A DNA stretch of 64,000 nt, from contig OX637398.1 of assembly GCA_951799425.1 (NCBI GenBank), positions 16,464,270 to 16,528,269 on the forward strand, in the 5' to 3' direction. Of this stretch, positions 39,225-51,300 are shown in pieces. The position numbers and the translations under genes were made by a program. This DNA is from Ilex aquifolium. Taxonomy: Eukaryota > Streptophyta > Magnoliopsida > Aquifoliales > Aquifoliaceae. Position 1 is the first letter of the stretch, and each line of letters starts with the position of its first letter. Below the pieces are notes generated by a model, which worked only from the letters and a program-made list of their open reading frames with translations, ran no database searches and was not told where the DNA came from.

Positions 39225-42200
39225 GTGCTGACTCGGGCTATTTCATTTGTAATGGCCCCCATCGTGCCAGAAATTGCCCCAAGAAGGAGAAATTCAATGC
39301 CCTCATGGTTGAGGATGCTGAACTTTCAAAGGAGTCTACACAAGTCAATCCATTGCAACTCCATAATGCGATTCGCAAAGAGGAGACTGTGGCCAGGAGG
39401 GGATTAATGTTTGTGCAGATTCAGATGAACAATGTTGTTGTCCAGGCAATGGTTGACATAGGTGCGACACACAACTTTGTTTCTAACCAAAAGGTGCAAC
39501 GACTTGGTTTTAGCTTTGACGAAAGATTCTAGCCAGATCAAGGTTGTCAACTCAGAAGCAAAACTAGTAGGCGGTGTTGCTAGAGACATCCCACTAAAAG
39601 TTAGCGATTGGCAAGGACTATGTGATTTTATGTTAGTCCCTTTCGACGATTTTCAGGTGATCATTGGGCTGGAATTTCTTACTAAGACAAAGATGTCTGT
39701 GATGCCTCACTTGCATGGGATGTTCGTGATGGACATGCCCAGTCCCTATTTTGTACCCCTCATCAAAGTCAAGTCCTCGGGGGAAATGTTGTTTGCCTTA
39801 TAAGTGAAAGATGGCTTGTGAAAAGGAGAAGCAACATACTTGGTTATTTTATTTGAGGATGAGGAACCTAAAGCATTGCAAGTTCCTGAACCAGTGTAAT
39901 AGTTCCTGGCAGAATTCAAGGAGGTGACACCCAATGAATTTCCAGCCAGATTACCTCCGAGATGGGAGATTGACCATGTCATTGAGTTAATTCCAGGGGC
40001 AAAGATCCATGCCTAGACGCCTTATCGGATGTCTCCATTAGAATTGGCGGAGGTAAGGAGGCAGCTTGGTGATTTATTGGACATCGGGTTCATTAAACCT
40101 TCTAAAGCTCCATATAGAGCCCCTGTCTTGTTTCAAAAGAAGAATAATGGATCCTTACGGTTTTGTATGAATTATCGGGTCCTTAATAAGGTGACTACAA
40201 AAACAACTATCCAGTCTCACTCGTTGATGAATTGTTCGATAGATTTGGAAAAACAGTCCATTTCACCAAGATGGACCTACGTCTTGGATATCACCAAGTC
40301 AGAATCGCTGAAAAGAACGAGGCAAAGACAACTTGTGTGACGAGGTATGGTTCATACGGGTTTCTAGTTATGCCTTTTGGCTTAATAAATGTCCCTACCA
40401 CGTTCTGCAATTTAATGATCAATGTGTTTCGAGAATACTTAGATCATTTTATGGTGATTTATTTGGATGACATAGTTGTGTATAGTCAGACCCTATAGGA
40501 ACACGTTGAGTACCTTAGGTTGGCTTTAACAAATTTGGGGGAAGCACAACTTTATTTGAAACCTGAAAAATGTGAGTTTGCCCAGAAGGAAATTTCATTC
40601 CTAAGGCACATTATTTTTGCAGGTGTAGTGAAGATGGACCCTAAGAAAATTGAGGCAATTATAAATTGGTATGTCCCTACTAAGGTGACTGAATTGTGTT
40701 GATTCCTTGGTTTGACGAATTATTATCAGAAGTTTGTAAAGAACTACTCAAAGAAGATTGTTGTTTTAACTAATCTTTTGAGGAAAGATAGGACATGGAA
40801 CTGGTCCTACGAATGTCAGGAGGTATTCGATCGATTAAAGACGGTGGTGACAACTAGCCCAATTTTGTGGCTGTCTAACTTTGATTTGCCCTTTGAAGTC
40901 CATATAGATGCATTGGACTTTGCTCTTGAAAGAGTGCTGGTGCAAAATGGTCATCTAGTGGCGTTTGAAAGTAGGAAGCTAAATGATACCAAGAGGTGGT
41001 AATCGGTGCATGAAAAAGAAATGACAACAATCATTCACTGTGTCAATGCGTGAAGGCATTATCTGTTGGGGAAGCATTTTCTAGTTCTTACAGACAATGT
41101 AGCTACTAGCTGCTTCAATTCTATAAAGAAGTTGACACCGAAGCAAGCAAAATGGTAGGATTTTCTTGCTCATTTCCACTTTACTTTGCAGTACAAGTCT
41201 GGCAGTGCGAGTCAGGTTGCTAATGCACTTAGTCGGATCCCAGTTGCTGATGGGATGGTGGCCGCACTTAGCCAGATTATTGGGGACATGCTGCAAAGGA
41301 TGCATGATCAAATGAAGGTTGATCTCATGACCATCTTGTTGCTGAAGCAGGTCCAAGAAGGGGTGACTTGACAGTTTTGGGTAAAGGAATGTGTCCTTTA
41401 TGCCAAAGGAAGGAGACCCTATATTCCGAAGTCTGGTGGACTTCGACAAATGTTGTTGAAAGAGACTCACGATGCTCAATGGTTAGGGCATCCGAGGTAG
41501 GAACAGACTCTTGCTCTATTGGCAAAAAGCTATTATTAGCCCCGTATGGAAGCAGATGTAGAGCTCTATGTGCGCACTTGTTTAGTGTAGCAGGATAAAA
41601 TAGAAAGGAGGAAGATGATGGGTACCTTAGAGTCTCTCCCCATTCCGAACAGGCCTTGGGAGAGTGTTTCCATGGATTTCATCAATGGGTTGCTTAAGGT
41701 GAATGATTTTACTTCAATCTTTGTGATGGTTGATAGATTTTCGAAGTATGTTACCTTTATTGCTGCTCCAAAAATATGTTCTGCTAATGTTACAACTCAG
41801 CTATTTCTCAAGCACATTGTAATGCTTTGGGGTCTTTCGCTTGATATTGTCAATGAAAGAGACACTAGATTTATTGGTCGATTTTGGACGGCCTTGTTCG
41901 AGCTGCTGGACACACAACTTAACCTCTTCACCAACAATCATCCGCAGATAGATGTGCAGACTGAGTGGGTAAATGCGATACTAAAGGAGTATCCCAGGCA
42001 TTATGTGACAGTGAACCAACAAAATTGGGTGGATTTACTTGATGTCGCTCAATTCAGCTACAACTTGCAATAAAGTTCCTCCACCGGGATGAGTCCATTC
42101 GAGTTGGCAACTAGCCAACAACCTCTCACTCCACACGAGTTGGCCAAGCAGAAATCTCAAGGGAGATGTCCTGCAACATATTGCTTTGTTCAGGTCAATC

Positions 42201-42777
42201 AAGAGAGGACTGACGAGGCAAAGGACTGTTTGACAAAGGTAATGAAGAGGATGAAGAAATGGGCATATGAGAAAATGAGGGCAGTGGAGTTCGATGTTGG
42301 TGACAAACTGATGCTCAAACTTACCCCACCGATTTGGAAGAAGATCATTCGAAAGTCTGCACATAAGGGATTGATCCAGCGCCATGACAGTCCTTTTCTT
42401 GTCACAAGAAGGATTGGCATATTGGCCTATATGCTGGATCTTCCCAATCGTCTCAAACTACATCCGTTTTTTCAAGTTGCATTCCTGAAGCCGTACATAG
42501 AGAACCAGAACGACCCAAGCAGATATGTTTGTCGTCAGGCTCCTCCAACAATTAGGAAGTAGTTTATAGAGGTGGTAGAATCCATCCTTGACCACAAGAC
42601 TGAGAGAATAAGTAAGAAGAATAGAAGGACTCATTACCTAGTCAAGTGGAAAAAAGAAAGCACTAGAATAAGCTACTTAGGAGAAGGAGATGACATTGTG
42701 GTAGTTTGAGGATCTTATCAAGCAGTACTATGATACCCTTCAAACAAGATCGTTGGATACTTCAGGTGGGGGTGGAT
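39225..42777 (+). mobile_element. 5'-truncated Ty3/gypsy chromovirus-type element, internal region
   Basis: Plus-strand domains in gypsy order. A zinc knuckle (FICNGPHRARNCPKK, about 39240-39285) ends gag. The protease is at about 39410-39530 (VVQAMVDIGATHNFVSN), with Ile where DSGAT/DTGAT is usual. The reverse transcriptase is at about 40029-40500 ([37 protein letters not shown]). RNase H is at about 40850-41150. The integrase zinc finger is near 41460-41600 and its core at 41615-42075 (SMDFINGLL, VNERDTRFIG), where the usual VSDRD motif is altered to VNERD. The GPF/Y-like domain is at about 42250-42500, and the chromodomain at about 42560-42700 (VESILDHKTERI, YLVKWK). Frameshifts and stops are frequent. 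Most of gag, the 5' LTR and the primer site are missing. The chromodomain would target insertion to modified histones in intact relatives. Confidence 0.85.
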
Positions 42778-42778
42778 T

Positions 42779-43573
42779 GTCATACCCTAACTGACTTGGG
42801 TGCACAATGTTGGGTTGGTGACACCTTGTTCTAAGGCACGCCGTGAGATGGAATCAACGTAATGATGCTAAATGGTTCGACAGATTTTGGGGATCGTAGG
42901 AGCGTGAGACCACCCGGCTGAACATAGCAACGCACTATGGGCTCAATTGAGGCAATGTTGTGCATGGCTTCGAATTGCATGGCATGGGCTTGACCCAGCA
43001 TGCATACTGGTTTGTGGGCAAGGTTGGCTGTTGAATTGTGTGTACATGGCTGCTAAATGCTTGTGACCAAGATGGTGTGGACAGTTGATGTGCATGTCTC
43101 AGTCAAAGCAACAACTGAGCATGGCCTAGTTTAGGGAAGCAGTTGTGGGCGTTCTTAGCCACAATCTGGTCTAGATGCATGTAGATAAAGACAGTTTCCA
43201 CATCAGGTGCTGAAATGGTTGAACTGTCTACCAAGTGTCGCACAGAGATGCATCCTTGTTAAACAAATTTGCTAGGGAATAGGTAGACTGGTGTAACAAC
43301 CCCTTGGTAGATGGGATTGTCATATATCATGCTCTTGTATAAATAGGAGTGTTGGGGCCTTCTGTAGAGGCAGAGAGTTCTTGCTTAGAGTTGAGTTTCC
43401 TTGTAATTGTAAAGAGTTTCAATATGAGGTTTGGGAGTCTTTTCCCAATAAATTCGCGTGTTGCCTTTATATGAGTTTGTGTGTCCCTATATTCGAGTTT
43501 GTGTGACTGGTTGTAGTGGCAACCCTTTCTCGGGTAACCTCAAAAGTGAAAAATGATTAGTTACCCCGTGACA
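42779..43573 (+). repeat. 3' LTR of the chromodomain element
   Basis: Preceded by the purine tract CAGGTGGGGGTGGAT. It starts TGTCATACCC and ends CCCGTGACA, giving inverted TGTCA/TGACA ends over 795 bp. A TATA-like TATAAATA lies at 43338-43345. The partner LTR is absent, so the target duplication cannot be checked. Confidence 0.75.
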
Positions 43574-45122
43574 CCTAACTAGATAGACCAATCATTTTTT
43601 TTATTGAAATTTAATATCAAAAAATTATATTTTAAACCTAAAGGTGTTGGACTTTAGTACTACCTCTCTCGGTATTGAAGTCAAAACCCATATATCTAAA
43701 GTACCTTAGTCGATTCTTCTTTCACTTATTTTATATTAGTGCTATCGGTACTGGAGTGTTTTTTTTTTTCACACAACTTAAATGACACCAATCGGACATG
43801 ACATAAAATAATAAAATGGTACGCCCAATTAACACGATTAATAAATTGGTTTGACTAGTATCAAACACGGACAAATCATTTAACGGATATTATATGAAAG
43901 ATGTTTATTTTTAATTTTTTTATTTCTTGGGAAAGTATTGTATGAAATGTTACAACAGTAAGATTTTTGTTTTGATTTTATTAAGATTTGGATCATATAA
44001 ATTTTATATTTATGAGAACTTTTGAACGGGTTAATTAGGTGAAAAGAAAAAGGGATGTCAATCTTCAGTTCCTTATCTACTTACTATACAAAAATGTACC
44101 AACATGACACCAATCAAAATAGCCCGAGTGAAATACAACATTTCTGAAATAACATGACACAACTCCTATTGACAACTCCACTGATGAGCGACAATAAAAT
44201 TTGGTGTAGGGCGACAATTGTGTCGTGTTATGTCGGATTCGTGTTGTGTTATTGTAGGTTCGTGTCGAATATTAATCAACCCTAACCCAACCTATTTAAC
44301 TAATTATGTCGTGTCGGCTGATCTATTTATTTTCGTGTCGGGTTCATGTTCGTATTCGTATTGACTCATATAAATTTCGAATAAAGAATTTAACGCTAAG
44401 ATTTAAAATTCTATTATTAATTAATTGAATCCATGCACATACTTTTTCTATGAATTAAAAATTAACTTAATAAACATAACAATAATAATGAGTAAAAATA
44501 TTTTTTTGATACAATAATTATGTCAATGCTTAATAAACAATAACAAATAATTATCATTTTATTTCTATAATATTAGTTAAATGTATTAATCGTGTCAATT
44601 TTTGTGTTGTTTATATTTGACACTAACCTAACATATTTATTATTCGTGTTAACAGGTCGTGTCATTTACGAGTTTGTGTTGAGAGATGATCAACCCTAAC
44701 CCATTAATTTCATATCGATTTCGAGTTTTATTTTGGTATTGTCAACCATTCTCATCCCTAATTTGGAGTTCAAGGAGGGTAGAAATAAATATATTTAAAT
44801 TATATTTTGACTCTCTTAATAATGAATTTAATTTTACTTTACCTCTTGAATTATTTAGTTTTTTACATTGCTCCTTCAAATACTTGAATTGTTTACACAT
44901 TGACCCAAATGCAAATGTTTACTATCTTTTTTGACGACAATTGTGGGAACAAAGTAAAAAAAAAAAATCATTGGAGTGATAGGAAACTAGTCACATAGTT
45001 GAGGATATGGTATGAAAAATATAATCATTTAGGGGCTAATATAAAAATAATTCATACTTGTTGGAGTCAAAGTGTAATTTTCCCAACAGAAATTTTGAGA
45101 TGTGCTCGTCGCGAAGCGAACC
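43574..45122. other. AT-rich intergenic DNA with dispersed repeats
   Basis: No gene seen. At about 43780-44710 there are many TCGTGTCGGGTT / CAACCCTAACCC motifs, including inverted TCAACCCTAACCCA-like copies at about 44275 and 44690, suggesting an old DNA transposon. At about 44795-45085 there is a copy of the MITE-like repeat also found at 38267-38541. Confidence 0.4.
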
Positions 45123-45322
45123 GTTGGAAATATCGGCATGATCTGTCTGTCTTCATCTCTCACTCTGTTTCTCTCTCATCAATCTCAGAGTCCGAGCTTC
45201 GAACCCAGTTAATTTGGTCCTTTCCAAAAACCTAATTACACCATGCCTTCAACAATTCAATCACTCAAAACCTCAACACACTGACCACCGTAACGACCAC
45301 CGCCATTCCACCGAACCTCATA

Positions 45323-48300
45323 ATGTCAATCACATCCCAAAACCTCCTTGCAAATTCACAGCCTCGTCTCTCTTTCTACTTCTCAAACACCCATCTCAAA
45401 AGCCCCACTTTCTCTCTCTCACTCTCCTCCAAACCCTTCACGAACCCCCTACATTTCCGTATCCCAAGATACAATTCACCAAATTTTTACAATGTCAAAT
45501 GTTTCCGTACCCATAACTGGCCTCTCAAAGCTTACGAGCCGGGCATAACTCTAGGGAAACAGAATGATATCAATGACTTCAATTTGGATGCTTTTCTTTC
45601 AATTCTTGAGTTTCTATGTCTTGGATTTGCAGCAATTATTTCAATTGGGTTTGCCGCGAATTCGGTGGTTTCGGGGTCACAAAGGCCCATTTTGGGGTGG
45701 TTGGGGAACAGTGTTTTTGTTGTGTGGCAGTGCGTGCTGTTGGTGGGTAGCGTAGTGTTTGGGGCTGTTATTAGGAGAAGGCAGTGGAGGAGGATGGTGA
45801 TGAATTTTTCGAGGCCAGGGGGTTCAAAGGTTAATTTGGTGGAGAGGATTGAGAAATTGGAGGAGGATTTACGAAGCTCGGCAACAATTATCAGAGTTTT
45901 GTCAAGACAGCTTGAGAAGTTGGGGATTCGGTTAAGAGTCACCAGGAAGACTTTGAAAGAGCCCATTTCCGAGGTAATGATATTGTAACGATCCCACATC
46001 GGTTAAATATGAGACTAGTTTGCCTTCTACCCATGGGTCCATAACAATTGCTGTTTTCTCCGGTGTGCCGGAGTACAATGAGAAGTTTTTTTTCGGTAAG
46101 TAAGCACAATGAGAAGTTGATAATGTGATCCTTGAGAAATTTCCCTTGTGAAAAATCACCGTACCTCTTAAGCTTTATAAAGAAAAGTTTGTTCCTCTTT
46201 GAAAGTGGTTCTTGCAAAAATAAACAAATTGCTTAGGACCGAAGTGTTTGATCGAAGGCACTCCGACACTTAAATCAATAAATATGTATGAAAAAAATGT
46301 ATGCAAAGAGGATTCAACTTACCCTCTGCCATGCATCCTGACTGCTTTATATAGACTTTGTCCTATTTCTAGGATTCCTTTTACTGGTTCATTCGAAAAT
46401 GTTTGTTGGGGATCGCAGAAATCTCTCAAACGCTCATGGTTCAAAGTCGCGGTATCGATTATCGACTCGGAGAACTCTGAGACAAATTGGTCACGTCGTC
46501 GCAGCGCAGTATTGGGCAATATTACCTAACCATAGGGAAGTTAGCACACATCCCAGATGGTTGTGGAGTGTAATTTGGCATTCTCGGTAGAAATAAAGGA
46601 TTTTTCTGTTGTGTTTTGACAACCAGATGCTGATCTCAAATGAAGTCTTGACATTATATTATTTGGCATGGACATCACAGGAGAGGCCATTGTCACTTGA
46701 TAGGTCACCAGCCTGTGGCTAGCACAGTGCGTAGTATGCAAAAAGAGGGTGCTGTACCTTCTGCTCAACTTGTGCCTAATATACAGAGACAGTTTTTCAC
46801 TGGCCAACCAATTATTGGTCTCACTGCTAATGTAAGTCAGGATTTTAGTGGAGCACAACCTGGAAACCACATCAGAACTGGTCATCGTGATGAATTGTCC
46901 GCGGTTCACATGACAATAGATTCTGGTCATACCGCAATGTCGCGGAACCGTATCAGTCAATTCGGAGATGATAACTCAGTGACTCGGAATTGACTCGGAT
47001 ACAACTCAAACGAATCGACCGAGTTGTGCGAGACTCAGAGGTTATACGTATCGTGAAACGGTATCGTTTCGGCAGGTGCCGAGTCGGTATCGGCCGATAA
47101 TTTGAACCATGCAAATGCTCCCTCAATTGCAGCTCTTCTGAATCATTGATCTTGCTTAGATGTTGCACCTAAATTCTCCAATTATTGGCGATTATCCCGT
47201 TGTTCGGTTCATGCCACGCCTTCAAGCTGTGTTGTGCACTCGTGCTTGGCAGTATGAATCGAGCTATTGCAGTTCGGTTCGGTTTGTCCCAAGCTGCTTG
47301 TATTTGTGTCCTGCGTCACTTGTCCCTTCATGATCACGTGCGTATATAATATGCCTATACACGTGGCATAATTTTATGCCCCTTAACTTGCCCCCCAGAA
47401 ACGCATGTCAGTCGTCATTCGCCATTCGCCTAACAGTTGTTTCATGTTTTCAAATTCATCATTGCCTAGATTATCGAGACATGTATTGTACTTGCCTTGT
47501 CTCTTCGCACTAAATGTCTGTCCTTTGGTTCTTGCTCACCTTCTTTAAAAAGAAGTGCAAAACAACTCATCCATTCTTACTTCTCTTCAAAACTTTCATT
47601 TTACTTGCTTCCCTATTCTCCTGTTTATTCGCTTTTCATCTCTTGAATGGCTCCCCTTACACAAGAAGACATTTTAGCTTTCAGAGTCAAGTATAAGATT
47701 CTTGATGACTTTCACGTTCGAGTTGCTAGTGGTGATGAGCCATTGATTGGCACCAGGGAGTCTATCCCTATCCACACTCGAGCAGTCACCAAAGGTGGCG
47801 TAAGGTTTCCTCTTCACACACTGCTCCTATGGGTGCTCTCAGCTATGCCCCATTCAATGTTGTCCCAACTTTTTCAGAATAGTCATAGGTGTTGCTGCCC
47901 TAAATGACCTTCTAAACGTAAGCTTGGGCATCTGGGAGATCCTGTTCTGCTACATACTCAAGTCCGCCGGTGACAACTATTGCCTGACAGTGAGGAGGAA
48001 GGATCGATATTTGGTAACCCACCTCCTTGATTCAAACAAGGGTCATAAAAATGATGTCATTTTTGTTTCTGGGAACTAGGAGTACAAGGTTGGAGACACC
48101 CTTTCTTACAGGTGCCCGTACGAAGAAGGCATATCAGGTGTATGAAAATAGTTTCCTTTGGACTCTTATGACTTGACCTGTCCGCTTTTATTTTTTTTTT
48201 AAACCACTAATCTTCTGTACTTCTTAGGGGAGACTGTCAAAGGAAAGATTCTCGAACATTCTGTGAAGATGGATGACCTGAAGAAAGTATGGTCTTTCAA

Positions 48301-51300
48301 CGAAAGTTTGTTCTGCCGAACTACCCATGTCCTTCTTGGATACACCCCCACCTATCATTCGTTCATTGCAGAGCAAGCCAATGTCACCCTTGCCGAGGAC
48401 TGAGATACACTACAAGCTCAGCGTACTGCTACCCCACGCTCTCGGTAAAAATCTGTCATCCCTTCATCTAGAAGGAACAAATCAATGGAGAATTTTCTAA
48501 GTTTTCTTTCCTCGGGTGAGCCCTCCGAGTCCGCCCCTTTAATTGTTCAAATTCCTAATGATGCAACTCCTTTACCTACTCCGGAAGCCGAGCAGATGAT
48601 TCCTTTTTATAATGCCCTGAACTTGCTGAGACATAAGTTTCTTATGAGGCTTCGATCCCTCATCCCAAGCCTACTTCCGAGGTGGCTCCTGCTAATCCTA
48701 TAGTTGCCTCCTCGCCCACACGGTCACCTGATGTAGAGGTGCAAGCCGAGGAGCGTTTGAAAAAGAAGAGAAGGAGTATAGAGCCACCATCTGAAGTTCT
48801 TGTTGAATGGCAAATTCCCCCCTTCCGTCCTATCCTAAAAGCGAAAGGAAAAGGGATAACTGTTCGGGACTCAACTGTTGAGGACGTGAATGTCGCAGTC
48901 GGGATAGCCAGGGGAGTGATCTTGCTGCAAATGAGGTAGTGTCTGATGATAAGATCACTCGGCAAGCCATCCAGCAAATGGTTCTGGTATTTGCCTTATA
49001 TATTTTTTTCTCTCCCTCCTTCTTTTAAAAAGGTGATTTTTCTTTTCTTTTTCATTCATTTCTTTTCTTTTTCTTATGACGAGGGCTTCCAAAAAGTTCA
49101 TGAGGTTGGGGCGAGGATCAATTTGCTAGGGACTTTTGCTTGGGGCCAAGCTCTTTGAAGAGGGGCCGAGCAGAGGCCATAACTTCTTAGAGTAAAGAAT
49201 AAGTAAGATAAAAATCTAAGTATCGATAGCAAAAGTCCCTAGCAAAGTGCTTGGGACCAAACTCTTTGAAGATGGACCGAATATAAGGAGTTGACATAAT
49301 TGGTAGATCCCTGACTAAACGCAAAGGATCGGATTGTTTTCAGAAAAACAAAGCAGGACAAAATACAAAAAGTTAAACCAAAAAGTTCTTTCATAGAAAT
49401 ACCAAAAAGGAGAGTACAATAATCTTTTTTACATGAAAGTATAAAAAAGTTGTGTTCTCAGGAAGAAGCAGGAGGTCTAGAAGAGCTAGGCGTAGAGTAA
49501 CGGAGAAAGAGCTCAGAAGAAGAAGGCACATTGGCAGCTTTCAAAGCAACAACCCAACCTTTTGAAAAGTATGCACTTTCTAGGAAAAGAATTTGCAAGG
49601 CTAGATCATTCTCTGTCTTCACCATCCCTTGTTCAAAGGTAGCATCTTCAAGATCCTTGGCTTCAGCCTTGAATCTCTCAAATTCCTCCAAAAGAGTGGA
49701 GTGTTCAAGTTGGGTCTGGGAAAGCTCCAGATTGAGTGCACTCTCTGAAGTTTTCAACTCTTCCACCTTTGTCGCAAGCTTTTTGTTCTCGTCTTTTAGG
49801 CTGAGCATTTGAGCCTGAAGAACAAGCATCTCTTCACAAAGCTTGACATATTCTTCCTCAACAGACTCCTTCTTTGCCAATGCAAACATACGCTCATGAA
49901 TAACCTCCTTTATAACCTTGTCTTTTCTAGCAATCCTCGCCCCAACCTCATTAACTTTTTGGAGGCCCTTGTCATAAGAAAAAGAGAAGAAATGAATGAA
50001 AAAGAAAAGAAAGATCACATTTCTAAAAGGAGGGAGAGAAAAAAATATATAAGACAAATACCAAAACCATTTGCTGGATGGCTTGTCGAGTGATCTCATC
50101 ATCAGACACTGCCTCATTTGAAGCAAGATCACGAGGCAGGATCACTCCCGTGGCTATCCCGACTGCGACATTCACGTCCTGGCAGCTGAGTCCCGATCAG
50201 TGATCTCTTTTCCTTTCGCTTTCAAGATAGGACAGAAGAGGGGGATTTTCTGTTCAATAAGAACTTCAGATGGTGGCTCTATAATCTTTCTCTTCTTTGT
50301 CAAATGCTCCTCGGCTTGCACCTCTATATCAGGTGACCGTGTGGGCGAGGAGGTGACTGTAGGATTAGTAGGAGCCACCTCGGAAGTAGGCTCGGGATGA
50401 GGGACCGAAGCCTCACAAGAAACTTGTGTCTCAGCAGGTTCAGGGGCATCATGAGAAGGAATCATCTGCTCGGTTTTTGGAGCAGGTAAAAGAGTTGCAT
50501 TATCAATAATTTGAACAATTGAAGGGGCGGATTCAGAGGGTTCACTCGAGGAAAGAAAACTTATAAAATTCTTCATTGATCTGTTCTTTCTAGGTGAAGG
50601 GATAACAGATTTTTGCCGAGAGCGTTGGGTAGCAGCACGCTGAGCTTGTAGTGTATCTCGATCCTCGGCAAGGGTGGCATTGGCTTGCTTAGGGACTGTA
50701 ATGAACGAATGATAGATGGGGGTGTATCCAAGAAGAACATGAGCGGCTCGACAGAACAAACTCTCGTTGAAACACCGTACTTTCTTTAGGTCGTCCATTT
50801 TTACAGAAGGCTCGAGAATCTTTCCTTTGACAGTCTCCCCTAAGAAGTACTGAACAACGGAGAAGATTAGTGTTTTAAAAAAAAAAAAAACGAAAATGTC
50901 AAGTCCAGAGATTCCAAAGGAAATTATTTTCATATACCTGGTATGCCTTATTCGTATGGGCACCTATAAGAAGGGGTGTCTCCAGCCTTATACTCCAGGT
51001 TCCCAGAAACAAAAATGACATCATTTTTATGACCCTTATTTAAATCAGGGAGGTGGGTTACCAAGTATCGATCCTTCCTCCTCACTACTAGATAGTAATT
51101 GTCACCGGTTGACTTGAGTATGTAGCAGAACAGGATCTTCCAGATGCCCAGGCTTACGTTCAGGAGGTCATTTAGGGCAGCAACACTCATGACTGTTCTG
51201 AAAAAGTTGGGGCAGCACTGAATGAGGCGTAGCTTCATGGCTGAGAGCACCCAACAGCAATGGGTGAAGAGGAAACTTTACGCCACCTTCGGTGACTGCT

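Noticed and set aside
46697-46993. 98-codon frame as an independent host gene
   Set aside because: Enclosed by transposon ends and its target duplication. It is cargo of the nested element.
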